16,771 nt of DNA. It comes from Deltaproteobacteria bacterium (lineage in GTDB: Bacteria; Desulfobacterota; GWC2-55-46). Positions within the stretch are counted from its first letter, which is position 1; every line of letters begins with the position of its first letter. The notes beneath the pieces were generated by a model that searched no databases, was not told the DNA's origin, and saw only the letters and a list, made by a program, of their open reading frames with translations. The translations under genes were made by a program, and so were the position numbers. Location: positions 1-16,771 of the forward strand of contig JACREV010000068.1 in assembly GCA_016218095.1 (NCBI GenBank). The letters are read 5' to 3'. This document shows, piece by piece, positions 7,985-15,704 of the stretch.

Positions 7985-7996
7985 AAGGGGATTTCA

Positions 7997-8194
7997 ATGG
8001 ACGACCACGGACACGACCACGGCCACGAAGAGAAGCTCAAGAAAGTCACCATCTCGCTCGAAGACGAGCAGATCGAGAAGCTCAAGGAGCTCGCCGAAGA
8101 GTACAAGGGCAAGCTCGGCCAGAGGTGGACGCTTAGCGCGATGGTAAGGGTGGCCGTAGGCGACTTCCTCACAAAGATGGGGAAGATGAGCTAG
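7997..8194 (+). CDS. Small ribbon-helix-helix (CopG/Arc-like) protein with histidine-rich N-terminus
   Basis: This is a 65 aa protein with AGGGG about 8 bases before its ATG. Residues 1-11 (MDDHGHDHGHE) hold four alternating histidines among acidic residues. From residue 14 on, KKVTISLEDEQIEKLKELAEE followed by the basic/aromatic turn and TLSAMVRVAVGDFLTKM fits the strand-helix-helix pattern of the MetJ/Arc/CopG DNA-binding fold. It would act as a dimeric transcription regulator, perhaps metal-responsive through the histidines. It lies 12 bases after the LOG gene, at the end of the run. No toxin gene is adjacent. Target and ligand are unknown. RHH is my reading of the secondary-structure pattern, not a proven match. 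Confidence 0.7.
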   Translation: MDDHGHDHGHEEKLKKVTISLEDEQIEKLKELAEEYKGKLGQRWTLSAMVRVAVGDFLTKMGKMS

Positions 8195-8289
8195 TCCTTG
8201 CCGGACGGGCAGATCCGTAATTATCCATCCGTGATTGGAAAAATAAAGTGGCTCATTTGAACTCTGGCCCTGCGCCGAGCAGGTCCGCG
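8194..8289 (+). repeat. Dispersed ~95 bp intergenic repeat, copy B
   Basis: This is the plus-strand partner of copy A at 1-95, as described there. It begins at the last base of the ribbon-helix-helix gene's stop codon and ends about 80 bases before the next gene's preferred start. The hairpin CCTGC-GCCGA-GCAGG at 8269-8283 keeps the five-base loop seen in copy A, while at least two base pairs differ yet still pair. A second small hairpin TGCC-GGACG-GGCA is shared near the start of the element. It could be a processed or selfish intergenic repeat or a structured RNA in the leader of the downstream gene. Confidence 0.6.
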
Positions 8290-8370
8290 GGAAAGACAGA
8301 TCAGTCCTCAACCATCCATTTATCATTCACCTCCCGGAACGCGGCAGTACGAATTTATCCAGGGGTCTTA

Positions 8371-9444
8371 ATGCTCTCCAATCACATCACGGCCGTAAAG
8401 GGCCGTGTCGATTCCCACAAGGAAATTTCCATCGAGGAGAGGAACTCTCTCATATCTCTTGCCGAGTCGAAGCTCTCCGAAGGCTTCGAGACCTATCACT
8501 GGAACGCCAACATCCACGGCATCATCATCCGCCTGTATACAAACTCCGCCCACCTCTACGACTTCTGGGTGGAAAACTGGTTCCCGGGCCCGAGGACCCA
8601 GAACGTGCTGCCGCACGGGGTCATATACGCGGTCACGGGTATCGAGGGCAGGGACCCGCACGCCTTTTACAACCACGAGACCCGGACGGCCGTATTCATA
8701 AACACCGAATACTACGGCCAGTGCAAGTCCTGGGCGCTCGGCATGGCCGCCGACATCCTCGAGACACAGCACGGCATCCACTCAATACACGGCTCGTGCG
8801 CAGTCTTAAGCGGCAAGGGTGTCGTCATAATCGCGCCGACCGGCACGGGGAAATCGACCCACACGTGGGGGCTCATGCAGCTACCTGACGGTAAGATACA
8901 TTCCGACGACTGGGTCTTTCTCCAGTACAAGAAGGGGCTCGCAATGGCGGACATCTCCGAGAGGAAGTTCTATCTCCGCACCGACATGGTAAGGAGTTTC
9001 CCCGGGCTCAAGCGCCTGCTTCTGCGCTGCAAGTGCGAGAACGTCGATGACGGCGACTTCGGGGCGTTCGCTAACTCGAGGGCGATACTCGACCCGGAGT
9101 GGATAGGCGGGAGGGACAAGTTCGTCGAGAGGGCGGTCGTAAAGTCTGTTATACTGTTACGGAGGGATTCTACCTCCCCGGCTGAGGCGAGGCTTGATGC
9201 GGACGAGGCGATAGCCATACTTGAAGAGGGGAAGATCCAGGTGCTCGCAGGGGCGGGAGCGGACGTCGGGTCTTTCAAGCATGAGCCGTTCTACAACCCG
9301 TATCTTCTGGTCAGGAGGAACGAGGTCCAGAGGGCGTTCTTCTCTGCTCTCTTCGAGTCCGCCTCATGCCATATTTTGAATACGGGTGTTGAGACGGTCG
9401 AGGAGACGCAGGCGAGGATAAGGCGGATAATAAGGGAGGCTTAG
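8371..9444 (+). CDS. HPr kinase/PEP carboxykinase-like P-loop protein, function unknown
   Basis: This is a 357 aa protein with a P-loop of the HprK/PEPCK superfamily. HGSCAVLSGKGVVIIAPTGTGKSTHTW places the Walker A at 155-163, and KIHSDDW (175-181) supplies the acidic metal/phosphate ligands expected after it. This pattern is typical of HPr kinase C-terminal domains and their unassigned relatives. The first ~110 residues are not the HprK N-terminal domain. No phosphotransferase-system genes are nearby. The start at 8371 has AGGGG 5 bases upstream. A GTG start at 8248 would add 41 residues but would run through the dispersed repeat, so I reject it. sppA follows 8 bases after its stop. Substrate and role are open. 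Confidence 0.8.
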   Translation: MLSNHITAVKGRVDSHKEISIEERNSLISLAESKLSEGFETYHWNANIHGIIIRLYTNSAHLYDFWVENWFPGPRTQNVLPHGVIYAVTGIEGRDPHAFYNHETRTAVFINTEYYGQCKSWALGMAADILETQHGIHSIHGSCAVLSGKGVVIIAPTGTGKSTHTWGLMQLPDGKIHSDDWVFLQYKKGLAMADISERKFYLRTDMVRSFPGLKRLLLRCKCENVDDGDFGAFANSRAILDPEWIGGRDKFVERAVVKSVILLRRDSTSPAEARLDADEAIAILEEGKIQVLAGAGADVGSFKHEPFYNPYLLVRRNEVQRAFFSALFESASCHILNTGVETVEETQARIRRIIREA

Positions 9445-9452
9445 AACCTGTC

Positions 9453-10409
9453 ATGAAGACGGCCTTGAGACTGCTCCTCTTTTTGTCGATATTCCTGGGC
9501 GGCTGCGTGGTGATAGCGCTCCCTACCGCCGAGCCTTTATCGGAGAAGGTCATAGGCGGCGAGGGCGACGCAAAGGTCCTCCTCATCGACATCTCCGGCA
9601 TAATAACCGATACAGACAGGAAAGACGGCCTCTTTTCGACGAAGCAGAACATGACCGCCCGGATAAGGGAGGAGCTGGACAAGGCCTCCGAAGACGAGGA
9701 CGTCAAGGCGGTGGTGCTCCGCATAGACTCCCCGGGCGGGGCCGTCACCACCTCGGACATAATCGCGCACGAGATAAAGAAGTTCAAGGATAAGAAGAAG
9801 GTCCCTGTAATAGCCGAGCTCATGGACGTCGCCGCCTCAGGCGGTTATTATATAGCGGCCTCGTCGGACAGGATAATCGCCCACCCGACTACCGTAACGG
9901 GCTCCATAGGGGTCGTCGCCTTCAGCGTCAACGCCTCGGGCCTCCTTGAGAAGGTGGGCATCGCCAACCAGACGATAAAGTCCGGGGATAAAAAAGACAT
10001 AGGCTCGCCGCTCCGCCCCATGACAGCCGATGAAAGGATGATACTCCAGTCGATCATAGACGACCTCTACGACAGGTTCCTCGATATCGTGATGGACGGG
10101 AGAAAAGGCTCGTTCACGCGCGATGAGCTTAAGACCATAGCCGACGGGAGGGTGTTTACGGCCCGGCAGGCCCTTGACTTGAAACTCATCGACGAGATAG
10201 GCTACCTTGACGACGCGATCGAAGCCGCCAAGTCCAAGGCAGGCGTGAAAGAGGCGCGCGTAGTCACCTACGCGCAGGCGCGCTCGTACAGGAACAACAT
10301 CTACTCACACCTCGAAGACCTGCCGGTCTCCATAAACCTCATCAATATCGACGCGGGCTCCTTCACGGGGAGGCTCGGCGTAAGTTTCATGTACCTCTGG
10401 ATGCAGTAA
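9453..10409 (+). CDS. sppA: Signal peptide peptidase SppA (short form)
   Basis: SppA is a membrane-anchored serine protease with a Ser-Lys dyad that cuts leftover signal peptides. This 318 aa protein is the single-domain form. The N-terminus is a hydrophobic segment ending in LGGC (Cys18), so it is either a membrane anchor or a lipoprotein signal. The crotonase-like core includes VVLRIDSPGGAVTTSDII. Then comes DVAASGGYYIA with nucleophile S129, and IKSGDKKDIGSP with the general-base lysine K181. The later MDGR...GRVFTARQALDLKLID motif is also family-typical. It sits in a close cluster with the upstream P-loop gene (8 bases) and the downstream glycosyltransferase (16 bases). Confidence 0.93.
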   Translation: MKTALRLLLFLSIFLGGCVVIALPTAEPLSEKVIGGEGDAKVLLIDISGIITDTDRKDGLFSTKQNMTARIREELDKASEDEDVKAVVLRIDSPGGAVTTSDIIAHEIKKFKDKKKVPVIAELMDVAASGGYYIAASSDRIIAHPTTVTGSIGVVAFSVNASGLLEKVGIANQTIKSGDKKDIGSPLRPMTADERMILQSIIDDLYDRFLDIVMDGRKGSFTRDELKTIADGRVFTARQALDLKLIDEIGYLDDAIEAAKSKAGVKEARVVTYAQARSYRNNIYSHLEDLPVSINLINIDAGSFTGRLGVSFMYLWMQ

Positions 10410-10425
10410 GGAGCTGGAAGCTGTT

Positions 10426-12177
10426 TTGAAGTCCTGTCTCGAAGACATATACGCTCTGGGCCTCGCGCTCGGCCTCATGAGCCTCACCGTATTCGCCTTC
10501 GGACACGCCGGGCTCCTTTCCGCGCCGTTCCTTGTCCTCGCGATAATCATCTCAGCCGTTTTTTTTGCGTTCGCCGTATGGCGAGGCAAGAGGACGCAGT
10601 TATCCGAAGGATGGACCCGTTATGACAAGCTCCTTGCCGGGGCCGTCGTCATTTCGATAATTATTGTCGTCCCGCTCTCCCTCATCCCGCCCATGGTCCG
10701 CGACGAGCTCATCTCTCACCTCGCGATCCCGAAACTCTATCTCCAGAAAGGCTCGATATACGAGATACCGTTTGTCGGATTTTCGTACCTGCCGCAGAAT
10801 ATCGACCTCATATACATGGTCTCCCTGGGATTAGGGAGCGACGTCATGCCAAAGCTCATCCATCTCGGCTTCGCGGTCGCGACCTCCCTCGTCATATACT
10901 TCTATCTTGCGCGGGCTTCCGGCAGGGCTACTGCCCTTGTCGGGATGCTCCTTTACCTTACCGTCCCTCTCGTTTCGAACCTCTCAAGGACGGCGTACAT
11001 AGACAACGGCGCGGCCTTCTACTCGACACTCGCGGTCGTCGCGGCCCTCCGTTGGAAGGAGAACGATGAGTTCAAATGGCTTGTACTCTCGTCCATATCC
11101 ATGGGGCTCGCGATGTCGGCGAAGTACAATACCATACTCTCGTTAGCCCTCGTCTCTGGTTTTGTTTTCATCACATGCCTCAATAAAAAGAGGTACGCGC
11201 TCGCGCTCGTAAATACCGCCGCCTATGCCGCTATAGCCGTAATCGTACTTTCACCCTGGCTTCTCCGGAATTATCTCTGGACCGGATCCCCGCTCTATCC
11301 GCTTTACGAGAGTGCGGCCTCTGCCGTTGGAAAGGGCGAGGGCGTGCATGTGACGATGGAGCTCGCGCCGATCGCAAAGAGGATGGTCCTCTACGATGAA
11401 GGCGTGCTCGATATCGTCCTTATTCCCGTAAGGATATTCATCGGTGGAGAGGACAACTCGATACAGAGGTTCGACGGCGTATTGAACCCGCTCTTCCTCG
11501 TCCTCATGCCGCTCGCGTTCATAAAGAGGCGTGGAGGGGACCTTAAGTACCTCGCCATTTTCTCGGCACTTTTTATGGCGATGGCGATACTCTCCGTCGA
11601 CCTCGTCACGAGGTACCTGTTACCCGTAGTCCCATTCTTCGTGATATTCTCGGCCTTGGGGCTCAAGGACCTCTACGATACGCGCTTGAAGTGGCTCGCC
11701 ATCATATTGGCCGTGGCGGCGGTCGTTTACGGCCTCAATTACGAAAGGGGGCTCTTTGATAGGTACAGGCCGCTCTCCTATCTCTTCGGGAACGAGACGC
11801 GCGAGGCGTATCTGGAAAAGATGCTCCCGGACTACAAGGCCGTCTCATACGCCAACAGACACATCCCCGAAGGCTCCAGGGTCTTCCTCCTCTTTTCCGG
11901 CGACAGGGGGTATTACTGGGTGAGGGACTACTTCTACGGCGACAGGATGGGGAAGCTCCTTAAAGACATGGTACTCGCCTCAAGGGACGCAGAGGCCTTC
12001 AAGGGGAGGCTCAGCGCCTTCGGGATAACCCATCTCTTTTTCAACGACGAGCTATTTGAAAGGTTCCTTAACGACAACCTCAAGGGCGACGACCTCGGGA
12101 GGGTCGCGTCTTTCTTCAACGGACACACTTCGAGGCTTTACTGCGCGAACGGGTTTTCGGTATACGAGATAAAATAA
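10426..12177 (+). CDS. Multi-spanning membrane glycosyltransferase, GT39/ArnT-PMT-like
   Basis: This is a 583 aa integral membrane protein with many hydrophobic segments through about residue 440 and a soluble C-terminal part. The acidic pair D93-E94 in MVRDELISHLAIPKLY, at the start of the first large periplasmic loop, is where GT-C enzymes of the PMT/ArnT type carry their catalytic Asp/Glu. Members of this fold use polyprenyl-phosphate-linked sugars to modify lipids, glycans or proteins outside the membrane. The sugar and acceptor cannot be predicted. The start is a TTG with GGAAG 5 bases upstream; an AAGGAG overlaps the sppA stop. It is followed by a strong terminator. Confidence 0.75.
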   Translation: MKSCLEDIYALGLALGLMSLTVFAFGHAGLLSAPFLVLAIIISAVFFAFAVWRGKRTQLSEGWTRYDKLLAGAVVISIIIVVPLSLIPPMVRDELISHLAIPKLYLQKGSIYEIPFVGFSYLPQNIDLIYMVSLGLGSDVMPKLIHLGFAVATSLVIYFYLARASGRATALVGMLLYLTVPLVSNLSRTAYIDNGAAFYSTLAVVAALRWKENDEFKWLVLSSISMGLAMSAKYNTILSLALVSGFVFITCLNKKRYALALVNTAAYAAIAVIVLSPWLLRNYLWTGSPLYPLYESAASAVGKGEGVHVTMELAPIAKRMVLYDEGVLDIVLIPVRIFIGGEDNSIQRFDGVLNPLFLVLMPLAFIKRRGGDLKYLAIFSALFMAMAILSVDLVTRYLLPVVPFFVIFSALGLKDLYDTRLKWLAIILAVAAVVYGLNYERGLFDRYRPLSYLFGNETREAYLEKMLPDYKAVSYANRHIPEGSRVFLLFSGDRGYYWVRDYFYGDRMGKLLKDMVLASRDAEAFKGRLSAFGITHLFFNDELFERFLNDNLKGDDLGRVASFFNGHTSRLYCANGFSVYEIK

Positions 12178-12202
12178 AGGCGGGAGTAAACGCGGAACTT
12201 CT

Positions 12203-12238
12203 CACAGGCGGCCCTTTCGGGCCGCCTGTGCCTTTTTT
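12203..12238 (+). terminator. Rho-independent terminator after the sppA cluster
   Basis: A perfect 12 bp GC-rich stem (12203-12214 with 12219-12230) closed by a TTTC loop is followed by CC and six T residues (12233-12238). This is a textbook intrinsic terminator for the rightward cluster ending at 12177. The T run overlaps the last base pairs of the convergent peptidase gene. There is no T run on the other strand, so it is probably one-way. Confidence 0.9.
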
Positions 12239-14903
12239 ACTGCTTCGGCTCTGCTTCAGCCTTGTTACCGTTCGGCCCTACTACCGAGATGACATAGGAA
12301 TCCAGCGTTATGTACTTCTTCGCTATCCTCAATACGTCCTCCGCTGTCACGGCCTCGATCTTCCCCGGGTACTCCTTGCTGAACTCGTAGCCCAATCCGT
12401 AGAGCTCGTTGTTCGTCATGTCCCCGGCCTGGCTCGACACCTCCTGAAGGCTTAGCTCGTAGGAGCCTATGAGCGACCTCTTCGCGCGGTTCAACTCGTC
12501 GCCCGTAACGGGGTTCGTCCTTATCTCCTCGAGCTCCTTCAAGAGCGCCGCAAGTGCCTGGTCCTTCTTATCCGGCGCCGAGGCTATGTAGACGCCGAAT
12601 ATGCCGGGGTCAGCGCCCTCGCGCTCAACGGCGCTTACGCTGTAGGCGAGCGACAACCTGTCCCTCAAGTTTATGAAGAGCCTGCCGCCCTGGCTCGATA
12701 ATATCTCGCTCATGACCCGGAGCGGATAGCTGTCCTCGCTCCCTATGGTGGTGCCGGGGAAGGCTATCGCCATGTGGGTCTGCTCTTTCTCTTTCACGTC
12801 CCCGGTCTTTACTATGCCTGAAGGCGGTCCATCGAGCGCGGGCATCGGGAGAGTAGCGCCGGTCCTCTTGAAGTCCTTGAAGACGGACTTGACCTTCTCT
12901 ATCGCGTAGTCGGTCTTAACATCCCCCACAATCGTCAGTATCATCCGCTCGGGGACGATGAACGCCTCGTGGCGCTTGATCATGTCTTCGCGCTTGAATT
13001 CCGCAACGGTCTCTTTTGTTCCTATGGTCGGCATGCCGTAAGGGTGGACCTTGAACATCTCTTTATACAGGAGCTTGAAGGTATACCCTGGCAGGTTGTC
13101 CTCCTGCCTGTTTATGGAGGCCAGCGTGTCTTTCCTGAGCTTCTCTATCTCATCCTCGGGGAAGACCGGGTTCAAGAGGACGTCGGCGAATATCCCGAGC
13201 CCCTTATCGAAGAAGGCGGAGAGAAACTTGCCGGAAGCCCCCGTGGAGTTCCAGCCTGAAAAGCCCGAGACCCCCCCGGCCATCTCCTCGACCTCTTTAG
13301 CGAGATCCTCCCTCGTCCTCTTTATCGTGCCCCTTGTGAGCATGGCTCCGGTGAATGCGCCTATGCCGTTCTTATCTCTCGTCTCGAACCTGAGCCCGCC
13401 GGGGAACGCCGCGTAGAACGCGACCGTCGGGTTGGAGTGGACCTCTTTTACGATGAGGGTGATGCCGTTTTCAAGCTTGACCTTCGTCGTCCTGGTATCG
13501 ACCTCCGTAACCGCGGTCTTCGCCGTCGCCTCCTTCAGGGACGCGGCGACCGTTCCGGCTATCGCGTCCTTTGAAAGGACAGGGGCTTCCTTCGGAAGGA
13601 GCGCCGAGACCGTCATCGCCTTTGGGTCGATGTACTTCGCGAGCACGCGCTTTATGTCGTCGGGGGTCACCTTCCTTATCCCCTCGATGTACTTTTTTTC
13701 GTAGTTCACGTCCCCGAGGTTCGTCTCGAAATACCCGAGCTTCCCCGCTATCCCGTCCATCGTCTCGCGCGAGTATACGAAGTCGCTCTCGATGTTGAAC
13801 TTTGCCCGGGAGATCTCCTCGTGGTCGGGCCCCTGATTTTTAAGCCTCTCAAGCTCGGAAATCGTTTCTGAGACCGCGGGCTCGATGTTCCCCGGCTCGA
13901 GGACGGCGGTCACGAAGAAGAGCCCCGGGTCTTTAAGGGACATCCCGTAGGAAGATATCCCGTGTACGAGGGACTTCTCAAGTTTTAATTTTTTATAGAG
14001 CCTGGAGGTCTCGCCGCCTCCGAGTATCACCTCCGCAACGTCGAGCGCGTATACGTCGGGGTCTTTAAGCGACGGTATGTGGAAGGCGAGCCCGAGGTGT
14101 GCGTCCTTTATGGGTCTTGTGAGTATCTCGGCCTTAAGCTCCTTCTGCGCGGGCTCGACGGGCCTCTTTTTATGGGGGTCCTCCGCCTTTTTGAAGCCCT
14201 TGAAGGCCTTTTTGACCTCGGCGAGGGTTTTTGCGCCGTCGATATCCCCGGCTATGACGAGCGTCATGTTGTTGGGGACGTACCAGCGCCTGAAGAAGCT
14301 CAATATCTGGGGCCTCGTGAATGAGCTTACCGTCTCCTGATAGCCGATGACCGGCCTCCTGTACGGATGCGTCGTGTACGAGTTCCTCAAGATCGACTTG
14401 TACATGGTCCTGCCGGGGCTGTCCTCGTTCATCCTTATCTCTTCAATGACGACCTCGAGCTCTTTCTTGAGCTCCTCGGGGTCGAATGACGAGTTCTGTA
14501 TGGCGTCGGCTATGACGTCGAGGCCGGTTGCGAAGTGCCTGCTCGGCACGGTCAGGTGATAGACTGTATTGTCAAAGGAGGTGTATGCGTTTATGTCGCC
14601 GCCGACGGACTCGATGATGGAGGCTATCTGGCCGACCTTCCTCTTCTCCGTCCCCTTGAACAACATGTGCTCGAAGACGTGGGAGATGCCCGCCTCCTTG
14701 TCGGTCTCATCAGCCGACCCGACCCTTACCCACATCTGGACGGAGACTACCGGGGCAGAGTGGGCCTCCTCTATTATCACCGTAAGCCCGTTCGGGAGCT
14801 TAAGCCTCTGGATATTTGCATCCGCCGCGTAGCTCCCTGCCGCGAGGAACGCGAGGAGCACCGTGAAAAGGGCGGCGTAAAAGACCCTCCTTGTTCTTAA
14901 CAT
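12237..14903 (-). CDS. Secreted M16-family zinc peptidase (pitrilysin/PqqL-like, two M16 units)
   Basis: This is an 888 aa protein with a signal peptide (LFTVLLAFLAAGSYA, likely cut near residue 26), so it acts in the periplasm or outside. The first M16 unit is catalytic: the inverted zinc motif H75-V-F-E78-H79 is followed 76 residues later by E155 in VVIEEIRMNE, the exact family spacing. The second unit starts near residue 470 (VKLENGITLIVKEVHSNPTVAFYAAF) and has GAFTGAMLTRGT where the zinc motif would be. It is therefore non-catalytic, as in other two-unit M16 enzymes. Its RDRLSLAYSVSA region fits the substrate-clamping part. The ATG has GGAGG 9 bases upstream. The gene stands alone, convergent with the sppA cluster and divergent from pncA. 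Confidence 0.94.
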   Translation of the reverse strand: MLRTRRVFYAALFTVLLAFLAAGSYAADANIQRLKLPNGLTVIIEEAHSAPVVSVQMWVRVGSADETDKEAGISHVFEHMLFKGTEKRKVGQIASIIESVGGDINAYTSFDNTVYHLTVPSRHFATGLDVIADAIQNSSFDPEELKKELEVVIEEIRMNEDSPGRTMYKSILRNSYTTHPYRRPVIGYQETVSSFTRPQILSFFRRWYVPNNMTLVIAGDIDGAKTLAEVKKAFKGFKKAEDPHKKRPVEPAQKELKAEILTRPIKDAHLGLAFHIPSLKDPDVYALDVAEVILGGGETSRLYKKLKLEKSLVHGISSYGMSLKDPGLFFVTAVLEPGNIEPAVSETISELERLKNQGPDHEEISRAKFNIESDFVYSRETMDGIAGKLGYFETNLGDVNYEKKYIEGIRKVTPDDIKRVLAKYIDPKAMTVSALLPKEAPVLSKDAIAGTVAASLKEATAKTAVTEVDTRTTKVKLENGITLIVKEVHSNPTVAFYAAFPGGLRFETRDKNGIGAFTGAMLTRGTIKRTREDLAKEVEEMAGGVSGFSGWNSTGASGKFLSAFFDKGLGIFADVLLNPVFPEDEIEKLRKDTLASINRQEDNLPGYTFKLLYKEMFKVHPYGMPTIGTKETVAEFKREDMIKRHEAFIVPERMILTIVGDVKTDYAIEKVKSVFKDFKRTGATLPMPALDGPPSGIVKTGDVKEKEQTHMAIAFPGTTIGSEDSYPLRVMSEILSSQGGRLFINLRDRLSLAYSVSAVEREGADPGIFGVYIASAPDKKDQALAALLKELEEIRTNPVTGDELNRAKRSLIGSYELSLQEVSSQAGDMTNNELYGLGYEFSKEYPGKIEAVTAEDVLRIAKKYITLDSYVISVVGPNGNKAEAEPKQ

Positions 14904-14939
14904 CGTATAGAACCTCCGTTTTTAAGTTCCGAATAGATA

Positions 14940-14968
14940 AGGATAAACTAAAACCGCCGCATTTTCAA
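14940..14968 (-). promoter_or_regulatory. Putative promoter for the M16 peptidase gene
   Basis: On the minus strand, TTGAAA (14968-14963) lies 17 bases before TATCCT (14945-14940), a good sigma70-type pair. It predicts a short leader of about 30 bases before the peptidase ATG at 14903. It is arranged back-to-back with the pncA promoter, the two -35 boxes being only about 9 bases apart. Confidence 0.55.
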
Positions 14969-14977
14969 CCCCCTGCC

Positions 14978-15005
14978 TTGACACGACCCCAAAACCTGAT
15001 ATCCT
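14978..15005 (+). promoter_or_regulatory. Putative promoter for pncA-rhodanese
   Basis: A perfect -35 TTGACA (14978-14983) lies 16 bases before TATCCT (15000-15005). The predicted transcript starts near 15012 and has a leader of about 85 bases. The divergent arrangement with the peptidase promoter could allow shared control. Confidence 0.55.
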
Positions 15006-15074
15006 TTTTTTGAGCAGGGCCAGGTCTGCAAGTCGCAGGCAGGATGACGGGCGTATTCCAGTGGCGGAAGAGAC

Positions 15075-15095
15075 GGGGGAGGGGGAGGGGGAGGG
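15075..15095 (+). promoter_or_regulatory. (GGGGGA)3 tract at the pncA ribosome-binding site, G-quadruplex-capable
   Basis: Three GGGGGA hexamers followed by GGG occupy 15075-15095, ending 3 bases before the pncA ATG at 15099. Four G runs of three or more, separated by single A bases, meet the usual G-quadruplex pattern on the mRNA strand. The tract doubles as the Shine-Dalgarno region. Folding would hide the ribosome-binding site, and a change in repeat number would alter its spacing. Confidence 0.6.
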
Positions 15096-15098
15096 AAA

Positions 15099-15689
15099 AT
15101 GAGGAACAGGGGCGCTCTCGTCATAGTCGACCTCCAGAACGACTTCTGTCCGGGCGGGGGCCTGCCCGTTCCCGACGGCGACGCGATCGTCCCGGTCGTA
15201 AACAGGTACCTCGACCTTTTCAGGGCCGCAGGCGTCCCGGTCTTTTTCACAAGGGACTGGCACCCGCAAAAGACGGTCCACTTCAAGGGGTTCGGCGGCT
15301 CGTGGCCTCCTCACTGCGTACAGGGGACAGAGGGCGCGCGATTTCATCCGGGGCTTAAGGTCCCCGACGATGCCGTCCTTATGACGAAGGGCGAGTCTCC
15401 CGAAGAGGACAGCTACTCTGGTTTTGACGGACACGACGCTGAAGGCCAGACGCTCGAGGCCGCGCTCAAAGGGAAAGGCATAACGCACATCTACCTTGGA
15501 GGGCTCGCGACCGACTACTGCGTCCGCGCGACCGCTTTGGACGGCCTCAAAAAGGGCTTCAAGGTGACGGTCCTCCTCGACGCCATAAAGGGTGTCGAGC
15601 TCAAACCGGGTGATTCGGATAAGGCCCTCGAGGAGATGCTGGCGAGAGGCGCCGACACATCGACGATAGACGAGATAGAGCTGGTTTAA
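15099..15689 (+). CDS. pncA: Nicotinamidase PncA
   Basis: PncA hydrolyses nicotinamide to nicotinate for NAD salvage in the cytoplasm. The 196 aa protein belongs to the isochorismatase-like hydrolases. The catalytic triad is visible: D11 in VIVDLQNDFCPGG, the lysine in LMTKGESPEEDSYSGF (K97), and C141 in GGLATDYCVRAT. Metal-binding D53, H55 and H61 occur in TRDWHPQKTVHF. The motif DSYSGF and the ATDYCV signature point to nicotinamidase rather than another cysteine hydrolase. The ATG at 15099 follows the G-rich tract directly. A rhodanese gene begins 15 bases after its stop, probably in the same transcript. Confidence 0.95.
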   Translation: MRNRGALVIVDLQNDFCPGGGLPVPDGDAIVPVVNRYLDLFRAAGVPVFFTRDWHPQKTVHFKGFGGSWPPHCVQGTEGARFHPGLKVPDDAVLMTKGESPEEDSYSGFDGHDAEGQTLEAALKGKGITHIYLGGLATDYCVRATALDGLKKGFKVTVLLDAIKGVELKPGDSDKALEEMLARGADTSTIDEIELV

Positions 15690-15704
15690 CGGAAAGGACG
15701 GCCC

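Noticed and set aside
8248..8370. N-terminal extension of the HprK-like gene from GTG 8248
   Set aside because: It has no good ribosome-binding site and runs through the dispersed repeat; ATG 8371 has AGGGG 5 bases upstream.
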